A stretch of 64,000 nt of DNA from Haematobia irritans (taxonomy: Eukaryota > Arthropoda > Insecta > Diptera > Muscidae), in NCBI RefSeq assembly GCF_050003625.1, contig NC_134398.1:66162891-66226890 (forward strand). Direction: 5' to 3'. The translations under genes were made by a program, and so were the position numbers. Every line of letters begins with the position of its first letter. Positions within the stretch are counted from its first letter, which is position 1. The notes beneath the pieces are model-generated. The model ran no database searches. It saw only the letters and a list, made by a program, of their open reading frames with translations, and was not told the origin of the DNA. This document shows positions 24,142 to 35,682 of the stretch, piece after piece.

Positions 24142-25108
24142 CACTCAGAGAAGAGTGAACCCAATAGCGAGTTATTTTTAACTAACCAGTGTTAATATTG
24201 AACTTCGTATGTCGCTAAAGAAGCATGTACCCATAGTAAGTTCAACATTTTCCTATACGTTAGTAATTTGTTTTAACTTTTGTCAAGTTAAAATTTAACT
24301 GTTCAGAAGTAAAAAATTAACTAAATAATAAATTTTTTAAAAACGAAAAAATTAATGTTCCGGATTTCCTAGACCACCTGGTGACTTGGAGCAAGGATAC
24401 ATCAAGGGGGAGGATCCCCATTTCTACATGTCATATTATATTTAGTACAAACCACTTACTCTTCTGTAGTACAAATCCTTTAGAATCATTTATTAGATTT
24501 TATTTTTTATCATTTTATAAAATTTTACCTTTTGTCCGGACGGAGGATCGAACCGCGTACCATCAGTTTTCTAACTAAACACACTATCCACTGGGCCACT
24601 TAGCTCTTATACTCATTAACAACCAAATGTGACTTTGTTTATTCTTTTCTTGCTTGGTTGCATCTATTCATTAACACACACAGTCAAGGGTGTCTATTTA
24701 TAGAAACACCACACGAGCACATGTTTCGGAGACGAACTATTGTCTAGAAATAGATTCACTCAACGGTAGTTAGAATTGACATTCATCGTTAGTTTATTCA
24801 TACTAAAAATGGAAATTTCGTGTCCAACTAGACTTCGTAATATTGCACAGTAAAAGTTCAGTAACGCTGAGAAACTTCTTCGTACGTTCGAGAAAATACG
24901 TATTCCCTATTATTATATTTACTTCAGTCCATTTACGAACTCATTGGGAGTTCTTAACCATTTTGCTCGTAATGGCCGTAAGTTCAATTTACTTTCAGTG
25001 AGTTAATTTAGTTCATCAATAGTTAAATTTAACTAACTGTGAGTAAAATTTTGAACTACTCAATATTATGGAATTTACTTGTAGTTACGACGTTAAATTT
25101 TCTGAGTG
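24142..25108 (+). mobile_element. TIR element, family F, with proven TA duplication
   Basis: 967 bases, starting CACTCAGAGAAGAGTGAACC and ending AAATTTTCTGAGTG, with TA at 24140-24141 and 25109-25110. The intact family C sequence near 28850 shows a single TA at this point. Contains TTCGTATGTCGCTAAAG, a word shared with families B and G, and a tRNA-type SINE. Confidence 0.9.
24380..24612 (-). mobile_element. tRNA-derived SINE inside family F
   Basis: Minus strand: an A-box-like GTGGCCCAGTGGATAG, a B box GGTTCGATCC (about 24546-24555), CGTCCGGACAAAAGG and an AT-rich tail. Same family as 62850-62948. The 60-codon plus frame over it is a by-product. Confidence 0.75.
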
Positions 25109-25412
25109 TAGACATGTCTATACTTAACCTATAAAAATACTTTTTTCCCTGTAAAAAAGTAAAAAAAATTTAATGGTCAGATACATGATTTTCCCGACCA
25201 TTTAATGGTCTCAAATTCTATCATTTAAATGATAGAACATGTTTGCGGTATTTGAGAACCATTCAAATGCTTATTGCCACCATAATTTTTTCTCCGCTCG
25301 AAAACTATTTTTACAAATACAAAATACATGGTTTTCGCGGCAATTACATGCTCTAGCTAAGCATTAAATGGATGCGGCAACCATGTACAAACATGGTTTT
25401 TCTGTGCGTGTA

Positions 25413-27540
25413 AGCAACACAACTCTGGTATATTAAAATGTTCAGAGTATGTATAACCTTAAAAATCTCAGGCTTTACGATAGTTGGCAGATTGCAACAC
25501 AAAGGTTGCCCAATCCCACCAAATAATGGGCAAAATTCGTATCAATTGACATCTTCTAAATTTCTAGAGGTTTCTTTAACGAATCTAGATGTATAAAAAC
25601 AGAGTCAAAACCAAACTGGATATTTATATATAATTTGCTGGCAATTTTAGTATTTACGGTAGCCTTATAGCACTTAGAAGATGATATCAATGAATTGAAA
25701 CCCACATTAGAAGAAACATTTCCTTTTTGCCCTTCATACTACACAAATATATTTGCTACACCTCTCTCACGTATGAGTCCTTAGCAATGGACTTTTTATG
25801 TTGTGGCTATAAATTTAAAAATTTATGGATATTTATCTCAACAACAATAAAACGAAACAAAACAAAAAATATGGTTTCATTATCATAACGAATTTTATGA
25901 CTACAGTGAGTTCTTTTATGGCAATTGCGAAAAATTGAAGCCATTGCAAAGAGAGAGATAGAGAGTATGATGAGCAAACAAAATGAATGAGCTGGAAATG
26001 AATGAAGAGTCGATATGAGTGGTTGAGAGCATAAATTTTGAAAATGTCCATAAACCACAACTATTACCATAAAATTTCTTTTATCAACACATTTGAATGG
26101 AAATGGGTGAGAGTGTGTTTGTGTGTGCCAATGTCATTAACATAAGTTATCCTTCGCTTTTTTTTTATTATCCCCTATGAAGAGCCCGAAGACAATAGCA
26201 AATCTATCATACTTTGTTAACAATGATCTCTTATCCAGCTCAATCTCTATATGGGAAACGTTATCGTTGATATACGATCCGTAGGTGATTAATGGTCCTT
26301 CCTTACTGGCAGCACTTAAACTTGTGCATACCTAAATAATGACGGTCGGTCGGTTGGAGTACTTTATGGTAGCAATGCTTGTCATAGATAATATTTAATT
26401 ATAATTTATTATTTGAATATGGCATTCGGTGCACCTTTTCACCCAACTACAGTTGACTGGGTTGTTAGGTTAGATGGGTGAGTGTGCTTGGTTGGTTGCT
26501 CGATTACTTGGTTCGTTGGTTGTTTTGTTACTCTGCATCTTGAAATGCGCCGCTTACAAATTTCCCGACGTGGCGTATGTGAATACAGAAAAAAAGACTA
26601 GCGGAAGAATGAATGGCTTCTTTTTCGGGGAGTTTTATGTATTTTGCGCTTTCGTAGAGTAATACACCAACACTTTTTTCGGGGTTGCAAAATTAACAAA
26701 GCCATTATTTTGCATTTACGACTGGTGTTTGTGTGAGTTTTTGTACGTGTGTGTTGGAATGGAGAACATATATTTAAATTAATTGTTATTTTAATATTTA
26801 TGACGTCGTATAAATTTTCCTTTATTGCACTTTAAATGCTACGTGTTTATGCTGGTAATAACCCCCCCTCTAAATGCGACTGCTTTTTTTGGTATGTTGG
26901 TTGTTTTGTTTCGTTTTTTTTTTATTGTTCAAATACGTCCCTTATTTTTTGATACTTTATTGCCTTTGTGGAAAAGGGGTTTTGCGGATTGCTTAAGAAG
27001 TATACATGATTATGAAAATTACATCCAAAAAATTCTCACAAAATGATGGTCTTTTTAAGGAAGCCTTAAATTGTAAAATTTGTAAAGAAGAAATAAATTA
27101 GGAAATGAAAATTTCTAAAATTTAAACGATTTTCACGAGAATGATAATATTGTAGAAGGCGATACATTCGATATGTTACACGCCTACAAGGTGCAACTTA
27201 TCTGTTATTTAAGTTAAAACTCAAACATAGGTTACATATATTTGTATTGTCTTGATTTGACATATATGGTATGACTATGATACTCCCTTACAAACAGGTC
27301 ATTTTCGTATGTACACTAAAAAACCATATTAAACTAAAGATAAATTTAACGTACTTTTTGCAAAAAAAAATTACTTGTTTGCAGTTAGATTTTATTAATT
27401 TTTTGCAAAATTTCCAAAGTCCAATGAAATTTTTCTTGTTTGGAGTATGTCTCAAAATTTTATGAACTAATCGTGGGTACAAAGTTCAATGACATATAAG
27501 CAGAAGAAGAAATTTTTTGTACGCTTCCCGAAAATAGTAA
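25413..27540. other. unassigned 2.1-kb region
   Basis: Mostly single-copy within the window. A 62-codon plus frame at 26474-26662 begins with a hydrophobic stretch but lies in GTTG-rich simple sequence and has no support. A GAGAGATAGAGAG tract lies near 25950. No gene called. Confidence 0.4.
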
Positions 27541-27620
27541 GAATACACAACTGTATGGTTAAAATGCTCATGGATCGGCGCCAATGATTTTCCTTTATTT
27601 TTAGTTAATTTTTTCTTTTA
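27530..27620. repeat. short dispersed repeat, copy 2
   Basis: Aligns with 545-640 (CTGTATGGTTAAAATG, CCAATGATT). Same orientation. Confidence 0.5.
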
Positions 27621-27934
27621 TGAGAGGGTGTAATTTCGTCCAGTTTAGGGTTTTTAATAAGCGTTAAATTTTATACAGGATGGAAACACATTGTAATAAA
27701 ATCTCAACCCCAAAAAATCTTTTTTTGGAATTTTATGGCTAATTCATTTTTCCTTCATGTGTTTCATTCTTGATATATTTAGAAGCAAATATTCGATTAC
27801 ATACACAAATACAGTGAAACCCCAGAAAGGTGGACAATTACTGTCGCCTAAATTTTGGCCACATTTAAGAGATGTCAACTTATTTTAATGTTTTAATATA
27901 GCAAACGTTCTCTGCTCTTAATTTTGGCAATTTT

Positions 27935-28253
27935 GCTTGTTGACATTGACACATATCCATTCAACCAAAAATGCGCCTCATCATTGAAGAGAATTTCATT
28001 TCATTTTATTGAGTACCTACACAACAAGATTAAAATATTATAATTACTAATATTAATTACTAATATTAATAATTAATAAATTAATATTAATGTTAAAAAA
28101 AAACATTTGGGGTAAAAAAGTGGATCTTCGTGCTCTATAAACGTTGTTAATTGAACACTGTTTTTGAAAATAAATTTCCACGATTTGGAAGCGTTGTTCT
28201 GGAGTTAACCTCTTCATGATGATTTGTCCAACAATACTGTGTTGAGACGTCAC
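27935..28253 (-). pseudogene. IS630/mariner-type transposase remnant (DUF4817-like)
   Basis: The N-terminal part at 28218-28120 reads MKRLTPEQRFQIVEIYFQK and CSINNVYRARRS, the helix-turn-helix start of insect transposases annotated with DUF4817. After AT-rich filler and a large deletion, 28003-27960 reads NEILFNDEAHFWLNGYV, the block holding the first catalytic Asp, followed by frame damage and a stop. Between the two parts roughly 130 expected residues are missing. Not functional. Confidence 0.75.
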
Positions 28254-28254
28254 T

Positions 28255-28547
28255 TTAAAGTATCAAACCGCTGTCACACAACAGAGTGATTCATATAAAA
28301 AAAAAACTCAAAAAAGCACCCTTTTTAACTACCCAGTCAGAAAAAACCATCGGAAAAGCGTTGTAAAAGCATTGTAAACGGTTGATACACGGTGGGAAAA
28401 AGCGTTGTTACAACCCCAAAATTATAACATCATTCTACGGTGTATCGATCGAATTTTAACAACGTTTTCAAAGCGTCATGAAGACAATATTTTATACGCT
28501 TTTTTGATTGTTTAACGAACGCTTTGACAACCCCAAAATGACCCATG
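28255..28547. other. repeat-like spacer
   Basis: Several AAGCGTTGT/ACAACG-type inverted words (28360-28530) suggest the end of a further TIR element. Similar words occur at 30560-30600. No termini defined. Confidence 0.35.
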
Positions 28548-28549
28548 CA

Positions 28550-29692
28550 CACGCACAGAAAAACCATGTTTGGACATGGTTGCCGCATCCATTTAATGCT
28601 TATCTAGAGCATGTAATTGCCGCGAAAACCATGTATTTTGTCTTTGTAAAAATAGTTTTCGAGCGGAGAAAAATGTATGGTGGCAATAAGCATTTGAATG
28701 GTTCTCAAATACCCCAAACATGTTCTATCATTTAAATGATAGAATTTGAGACCATTAAATGGTCGGAAAATCATGTACCTGACCATTCAATTTTTTTTAC
28801 TTTTTTACAGGGAAAAAAGTATTTTTATAGGTTAAGTATAGACATGTCTAGAACCATTACATGGCCATAAAGACCATTTACATTTTTCGTGACCATTTAA
28901 TTTTTTAACTTGTTTGCAGCGAAAAGAATTTTATAAAAACATTGAACAGGTACACACGATTTTCATTTTGCGCGTCAGTCGTGTGTTGATTGTTTCTTGG
29001 AATGGACGGAGAATACGGATTTACTGTGTTTTGTGTTTATTTATTCAGAAGTGGCACGTGGTTTTATGTGAACACATAAAAGGAAAGTGTAATTGAAAAA
29101 ATGTACCTGTTTTTTGTTCTGCATTTTACTATATGGTATAATTTATTTTTATTTGCAGTTACATGATGTCTGCGTTTGTACATTTGATGAGCTCGATGTA
29201 AATATGGAATAATTACTTATTGTTGAAATTGAAATAAAATGGAGTGTGTAAAAATATATGATGTTTGCTTGAACGGCATTATAAATACAAATAAACAATG
29301 AATTAGTTTATAAATAAATAAAAACAAACAAATAAAATTAATTTTGTGTTTTCTTTCTCAAGTGGCGTCCTTTTTTCGACGATGAAAAAAGTTTTTTCAT
29401 AAAGATCAAAACATTTTAGGTTGTGACCATGTTCTTTTAACTAGGAGAAAAACATTTTTAATGAATACCATAACATTTTAAATCGTGACCATTGTCTTTT
29501 CATTCAAACAAAATTCTTTTTATCAATATAATAACATTTTAGATGAGGACAATTAAATTTTTCTTAGAACCATGTTCACTGAGCCAACATGGTTGCAGGT
29601 TAAAATGTTACATGGTCGCCGCAAAAATAGCTCCTATCATATTATTTTGCTCTTCGAATATGATTGTGACAATCATGTTTCTTCTCTGCGTG
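28550..29692 (+). mobile_element. TIR element, family C, copy 3
   Basis: 1143 bases, starting CACGCACAGAAAAACCATG and ending TTCTTCTCTGCGTG, flanked by CA on both sides (28548-28549 and 29693-29694). Shares with copies 1 and 2 an internal TTTGCAGTTACATGATGTCT block and a CAAATAAACAATGAATTAG block. Confidence 0.85.
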
Positions 29693-29943
29693 CACCATAT
29701 GAAAGAGCTTGAAGAGCTCTATCGATATTTGATAGGATTTTCTAGATCCGCCGGTCAGTTTTGGAGAAAAATAAAATTCTTTATAAAATTCTGGACAGGA
29801 TGCCTCCAGTGGCCATTGTGGCCAAATGGACAATTGTCCCACAATAACCCATACACCATATGAAAGAGCTTGAAGAGCTCTATCGATATTTCATAGAATT
29901 TTTTTAGATCCGCCGGTCAGTTTTGGAGAAAATAAAATTCTGG
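29693..29943 (+). repeat. 161-base tandem repeat, two units
   Basis: CACCATATGAAAGAGCTTG starts at 29693 and again at 29854, with matching sequence for at least 85 bases afterward (GATCCGCCGGTCAG in both). The second unit is cut by a family A fragment. Related words (GGCCACAGTGGTC) reappear at 30260, so the array may once have continued there. Confidence 0.8.
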
Positions 29944-30128
29944 ACACACACAAACATTTTTTTTTATTTCAATCACGAAAATCGCGGATTCAATCATTTT
30001 TTTAATTGAAATGTCTTCAATCACGAAAATGATAATATCAATCAATCATTTTGATTGAAAACCAACACGATTTTCAATTAAAAATGTAATTGACTTTTGT
30101 CACTGAATCAATTTCTCTTGAGGTGAAG
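29944..30128. mobile_element. family A fragment
   Basis: Starts CACACAAACATTTTTTTT, then TCAATCACGAAAATCGCG and ATCAATCAATCATTTTG. The right terminus is absent. Confidence 0.65.
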
Positions 30129-30299
30129 TGCTTCCACTTTTTTCCAAGCCATATATTGAGATTCCCAAACACATTTTGCAATATCCGTTTTCACCATCGG
30201 ATAGAGCACTAAAAGATCTATCTTCCACATATAAATCTGGAACCCCATTTTTTCCATTTGGCCACAGTGGTCACTTTTCTATTGAGGAACAGTGGGTCC

Positions 30300-30389
30300 A
30301 CTTTTTTCCGTTTTAGTTTAGTTAAAACTTTGTACAATTGCCTACATTTGTAAAATTAACCAAAATTGTTCTTCACTGTTTTTTTAGTG
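30300..30389 (+). mobile_element. family B right-end fragment
   Basis: GTTTAGTTAAAACTTTG, AATTAACCAAAATTG and TTCACTGTTTTTTTAGTG followed by TA match the last 90 bases of family B. Confidence 0.65.
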
Positions 30390-30394
30390 TACAC

Positions 30395-32055
30395 CTTTAA
30401 TTTATATGAAAAATTAATATTATCCTGTTCTAAATCAATTCATATCAACAGTAATACCCCTTTTATTCATAAAAAAAAACCTTAAGCATTGAAGGAAAAT
30501 GCATTTTCAACGATAATTTTGTGGAAATTATACTTTTTAAAAACCGTCAATTAATTTGTTTAGCAAGCGTTGTTTCAACGTTAGCTTCCAACGTTGTTAC
30601 AATGCTCAATATTTATAACCATCAGAAATTTCTGATGGTTTTGTCTCTGGCTACGATCACATTTGATTGTTTGCTAATTTGTAGTATAATTTTATTAATT
30701 AATTATTTATTGTTTATTACAATTTTAGAAACTGTAATAAACATTAAAGTACTAGTTGCCAAGACTATCGCCTGTACTTATTTATTTATATAATATAATC
30801 TATTCAATATTTTATATACCTACGTGTTTATATTTTCTAGACATCAATCATTCTAACAATTCGAAAGACATGCAATTCGTAATTCGACAAATGTAGATAA
30901 TTTAATTTCGGTATCATATTCAATTCACAAGAAACTGACATAAAGAATGGAGAAAAACGAATGAGTCGTGTGAATTGCCTGAATTATATATCAGTGAGGA
31001 TATTAGACATAATAAATATGGCTAAAATAATGGATGGCGTCCCCAAGTTAACAAAGTGAATGAACCAGCTGAACTTAGTTGCTTGCCTCATCCATTTCAA
31101 TCTGGTCCTTCATATCTCTCTCCGGTAGTGTCTTCACTCCTTTACGTGTTGTTAACGAGTGCTGCCACTGAGGCGCTAGCATTTTATTTGCTGCGGCAGT
31201 ATCAGCAGCCATCAAAATAACAAATAACAGTGCCTCACAAAATTGATTGCATGTCATTAATTTTCATTTCAAATTACACTACCACTATATCTTCCTGAGC
31301 GGCAAGTTAACGCGAGCGCCTGCTCTCGTCGTGTTCACAGCATCTTTAAAGTCGACATTGAAGTATGCCATACTAATGCCATGCCAGGACATAGACAAGC
31401 GCTCACTTACTTATTCTCATACACATACGTACATACGCACACATACGTCAACAGCCTTCGACTGACATTTAACCGGATCTTGGGGCCAAGAACTACAACA
31501 CCGCAACTAACCGAGTACTTGATGTCATCTACCAAATTGAATGTTGCAGCATGCTTTACTATTCGCTTTTCTACTTTATTTGATGGCACATCATTGACAT
31601 AAACAATGTGAGGAAGTATGATAAGTTTGTGGCATTAAGAAAAATGAAAAATTTCTTTTGCTAAAACTTTATGTGATAATTCATGTGACATGACATGTGG
31701 AATAGCTTTTGATGAACGCCGTCAAAGCCACTAATGTGCCTTTTAACCGTTAGTACTATTAAGAATGGTGGCATCAGATTCTATTTGAATTTAAGTCTAA
31801 AGCGATTCGTCGATTGAAGTCTAAAGCAATTTTACTATAACCTGTAATTAATCCAGTACATTTGTTTTTTATCCTTTATACACTCAAGAAAAATTAACCC
31901 ACCTAGAAAGGACATGTAAACATGTTAAAACAAATGCGTGGACCACCTGCTTAATTCGAACCATTTCGAATTCGATGAGTGTCGGATTAATTTCGCATTC
32001 AGCAGGTGATGATGCTCCTCTCACAATAAAAAAATAGTAACCGATATGGACCATT
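30395..32055. other. unassigned 1.7-kb region, part GC-richer
   Basis: A perfect 24-base palindrome lies at 30617-30640. The part 31060-31600 is less AT-rich than its surroundings and holds overlapping 60-73-codon frames on both strands. One minus frame (31075-31257) starts with a hydrophobic, signal-peptide-like stretch. No domain or splice context supports a gene. Confidence 0.4.
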
Positions 32056-32059
32056 ACTA

Positions 32060-32836
32060 CACTGTTAGAAAAATATGTTTTTCATATGTTCTGATATAAA
32101 CAAAATGTGTTTCGGGCACAATTTTTAAACACAATATATTTAAGTGCAAACATATAATGTTCCTAAACTAACACAAAATGTTTGGGACACATATGTTAAT
32201 ATGTTAGAATATATTATGTTTGGGGCATGAATGTTTCATAAAAATAATATGCGTGAATGTAAACATATATAAATTTACAAATTTCGAGTAAACATATATA
32301 TGTTGTGAAACTTTATTCAGAGAGCGACAGAGAGAGAGAGAGTTAGTATAGAGAAAGAAATAGAAATGGAAACCGGGAGGGTTGAATAAAAAGATATCAA
32401 AATAACACAGCGAGAGAATGAAATGAGAGCAATTTCTGTGAAACCGCTTGTATGTTGTTTCGGAAAACTGTTTTATAATATGGCCAAAAATTTGGTATGC
32501 TTAAGTCTAAATATTATTTAATTTGAATAGTAGATTGAGTATTCGGAACCAAGAAAATAGACATTTGAAAAAAAAAACAGCATATTTGTATTACAGAAAA
32601 AGATGCGAAGAACTCAAAAATTTAGTGGAAGTTAAAAATATGTGAGGGAATGAACACAATCTTCTTTGGGGAATTCTTCCAAGCATATACTATTTTTGGA
32701 CTCAAAATGCATCCAAACATATAATATGCTCACATAAAACAAACATATTAATGTTTCGGCGGTATCCAATAATATATGTGCTTCCTGCAAAATATGTTTG
32801 GAACATATATTAGAGAAGCGATTTTTTTTGAGGGTG
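32060..32836 (-). mobile_element. TIR element, family D, copy 1
   Basis: 777 bases, starting CACTGTTAGAAAAATATG and ending CGATTTTTTTTGAGGGTG, with TA on both sides. The interior is dominated by variants of AACATATTATGTTTGG and holds a GAGAGAGAGAG tract near 32330. Other copies: 33595-34030, 51362-51945 and 62409-62825. Confidence 0.8.
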
Positions 32837-33009
32837 TATATACTATAACCTAACCTATATACTATTAGTGGCAAAAAGTTAAGAATATTGCTAAATTTTG
32901 AGGATCTGCAAAACCTGTATTAGCTTGATATGGCTTCGTATGCCTTCTCGCTATTTCCAAAACTCAAGAGGCCATGTTCGGTACCAAAGAATTTGTCTTT
33001 ACACTAACG

Positions 33010-33340
33010 TTTTTGGTGTTGATTCTGAGCCAAAGAAGCGGAGAATTGACGTAGGGAACGCTTTTTTGTTTTGTAGTGAAGATAAAAAATCAACAAACTT
33101 AAAGGCGATTTCTCTATTTTTAGAGAATTTTTCAAACAAAATGTTCTTTTATGTAAAGATACACAGTTTCAATCGCTTAAATGTAAGGACAAAAAGACTT
33201 AATTGAAATGTGTATAGACGTTTGGACAAAGAAATAACATTTATGTATATAAAAAAAGTGTTTTCTGTGCCAAGCAAAATTTGCCTTCGTATTTTAAGGA
33301 TATGAATTCTTTGGGCTTACGACGATATTTTTTTTCAGTG
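33010..33340 (+). mobile_element. family E fragment
   Basis: GATTCTGAGCCAAAGAAGCG at the left and GACGATATTTTTTTTCAGTG at the right match the family E copy at 55143-55787. Central parts are deleted. Confidence 0.7.
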
Positions 33341-33594
33341 CAGGGTACACGATTCGAATCAATTGGGGAGAAAACAAGTATTTACAACCGTAATTTCCGC
33401 TGAAACTTACCGTTAGTACCCTCCACAATGGGTTAGATGCCATATATTGAAATCACGTGCCAAATTTCAACAGAATCGGATGAAATTTTCCCCTTCAGTA
33501 AGCTCCGGAAGCAAAATCTTGGCTATCGGTTTATATGGAGGCTATATATACCATAATTAAGGACCGATATAAACCAATTTTTGCAAGGTTCTTA

Positions 33595-34030
33595 CACCAT
33601 CAATAAAATTACTTGTGTAACATATACCCAAACACATTCTGCTTCAAGCATATATATTTTCATATTATGTTTCACCATAGGCATACACTGGTAGAACAAA
33701 ATTTTAGTGAAATTTTCTTTCGGTGTATATATTTCTAAGGTGCCAATTGCTTAGTTATTTGCAGCATATTCTCTAGGATCCTCTTTCTAAACACATATAT
33801 GTTTATAGGCTATTTTTAAAATAATATATGGTTGCATCCAAACATATTATGTTTACAAAAATGTTATGTCCCAAACATAATATGTTCTAACATATTAACA
33901 TATATGTTCCAAAAATGTTATTCTAGTTTATGGGATTGCACCTAAAAATAATGTGTTAAAAAATTTGACTTCCAAACATATAATTTTTACACACAAACAT
34001 GCGATAAACAGCCTTTTTCATTCGTGTAAA
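33595..34030 (+). mobile_element. family D copy, internally deleted
   Basis: Starts CACCATCAATAAAATTAC after TA, shares TACCCAAACACATTCTG and ATATATGTTTATAGGC with 51362-51945, and ends near GATAAACAGCC. Inserted in a HINE repeat unit. Confidence 0.65.
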
Positions 34031-34037
34031 GACCATA

Positions 34038-34648
34038 CACTCAAAAAAAGTTTACTTGGATCCAAAGATTTTGAAATTCCCTTAAGGATTTTGGTATTGA
34101 TTCCGAGCCAAAGATGCGGCTTCTTTAAAATAACGAACTTTTTAGCGACCTATCTGGCTTTAAATCTAGGACCAATAACATTAAAATTAGGATTTCGATT
34201 TTTTATCAAATTTTCATTCTTTTTTCGTGGTTTATTAATAAAGGTACTCACGTACAAACAAATGCCACTTTAAAAATCCCAATTATAACGGATACTTCAA
34301 AATAAAAAATGTTTTCTTAATTCGAAAAAAACTTTATACCAAAGACGCTAAATCCTCAAAATAAATCTTAGCCTATATTTGAAGCGTTTTTAAATCTAAA
34401 GTTTCAATATTTCAGTTAATGTAAGGACAATTTCATTAAATCAAAAATGTGTTTCTTTACTTTAAGGAAAATTAGCCTTAGACATGGGACTTTAACGGAA
34501 GGACGCAAATGTACAAAATTTGTGTCCTAAATTTAATGAAGAAAATTTTTGTGACAAAGATTATAAACTTTATTTTAATTAAAATTTCATTATTTTAAAG
34601 AAATTTGTCCTTAATATCTTTAATATCACGTAAATATTTTTTTCAGTG
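34038..34648 (+). mobile_element. TIR element, family E, intact
   Basis: 611 bases, starting CACTCAAAAAAAGTTTACTT and ending AATATTTTTTTCAGTG, with TA at 34036-34037 and 34649-34650. Non-coding. Confidence 0.85.
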
Positions 34649-34925
34649 TATATACCACGTACCAAATTTCAACCGGTTCGGATGGAATTTTCTCCTCCAA
34701 GAGGCTCCGCAACCCAAATTTAGGCGATCGGTTTATAAGGACCATATAGACCAATTTTCACATGGTTCTTAGAGGCCATAGACTTACACCACCTGCCAAA
34801 TTTCATCCGGTTCTGATGAAATTTGCTCCTCGAGGAAGGTCGGCAAGCCAAATATGTGGATCGATTTATAAGGGGGTATACCTAAAAGTGTTCCGATATG
34901 GCTCATTTGCAGCTTCAATAATAAA

Positions 34926-35112
34926 TACTAGTGTGATTAGACCGGTTAACCGGTTTAAATCTAATACCACAAAATATGAGTTTTAAAAATTTATTAATCG
35001 TAATTAGAAGGTTTTATATAGCAAATGAAACTTCAAATCTAGTTAAAGTGGATTTTGGAAGTCTTATGTGAATGACTATGGTACGAAGCAGTAGTAGTTG
35101 CCTTGTATGACA
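34926..35112. mobile_element. fragment related to the 3746-4608 hAT interior
   Basis: About 100 bases at 35005-35105 (AGTTAAAGTGGATTTTGG, GTAGTAGTTGCCTTGT) align with 3865-3975. A 14-base palindrome ACCGGTTAACCGGT precedes it. Confidence 0.55.
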
Positions 35113-35114
35113 TA

Positions 35115-35682
35115 AAGGGTGATACGGTCAAAATTTGGTCAAGGGAAAACGTTCAGTTAGGCTTTCGCTTTTCCAAATCCGAATTGCCGGGCCTCACGCT
35201 TGACACCTGCCATCAGATTTTGTACAGCCACCTTGCCAACCTTCTTCGCCGCAGAAAGCCAGTTTGCCTTAAACTGCTGCTCATCCTTAGCAGTTTTTTT
35301 TTGGTCTTCTTTAGGTTCCACTTGACAATAGCCCAGTATTTCTCAATTGGGCGGAGCTCTGGCGTGTTGGGAGGGTTCTTGTCCTTGGGAACCACCTGCA
35401 CGTTTTTGGCGGCGTACCACTCCATGGCCTTTTTACCGTAATGGCAAGATGCCAAATCCGGCCAAAACAGTACGGAACAACCGTGTTTCTTCGGGAAAGG
35501 CAGCAGACGTTTATTCAAACACTCTTTCACGTAAATTTCTTTGTTGACAGTCCCGGAAGCTATGAAAATGCTGCTTTTCAAGCCACAGGTACAGATGGCT
35601 TGCCAAACCAGATATTTCTTTTCGAACTTTGACAGTTTTATGTGCTTGCCGTATAAAACTCCTGTCCCGGAAGCTGCTTGTA
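35115..35682 (-). pseudogene. Tc1-like DD37E transposase, C-terminal fragment
   Basis: One end is at about 35115 (AAGGGTGATACGGTC after TA), which looks like the element terminus. Minus-strand coding runs from 35682 to 35213 without a stop: GVLYGKHIKLSKFEKKYLVW, then FWPDLASCHYGKKAMEWY (second catalytic Asp), then PNTPELRPIEKYW (catalytic Glu). I count 37 residues between this Asp and the Glu, which assigns it to the DD37E group of Tc1/mariner transposases. The N-terminal half, including the first Asp and the DNA-binding domains, is missing because the family G element at 35683 interrupts or replaces it. Confidence 0.85.

Larger units (their letters stand above)
23339..25410 (-). mobile_element. 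TIR element, family C, copy 2, holding family F
   Basis: Reverse orientation relative to copy 1: starts CACGCAGAGAAGAAACATG and ends TTTTTCTGTGCGTG, with TA on both sides (23337-23338 and 25411-25412). About 1.10 kb once the nested element at 24142-25108 is removed. Confidence 0.85.
33395..34925 (-). mobile_element. HINE interrupted by families D and E
   Basis: HINE sequence at 33395-33594 (TAGTACCCTCCACAATGG, then one repeat unit) resumes at 34651-34925 (CCAAATTTCAACCGGTTCGG and two repeat units). A family D copy and a family E copy sit between. Confidence 0.75.

Noticed and set aside
26474..26662. Short frame with hydrophobic N-terminus
   Set aside because: Lies in GTTG-rich simple sequence that yields Leu/Val runs by chance; no conserved continuation.
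33010..33206. Frame with SEPKKRRIDV-like words recurring at 55176
   Set aside because: The similarity is explained by family E nucleotide homology; frames differ in length and have stops, so no protein is conserved.
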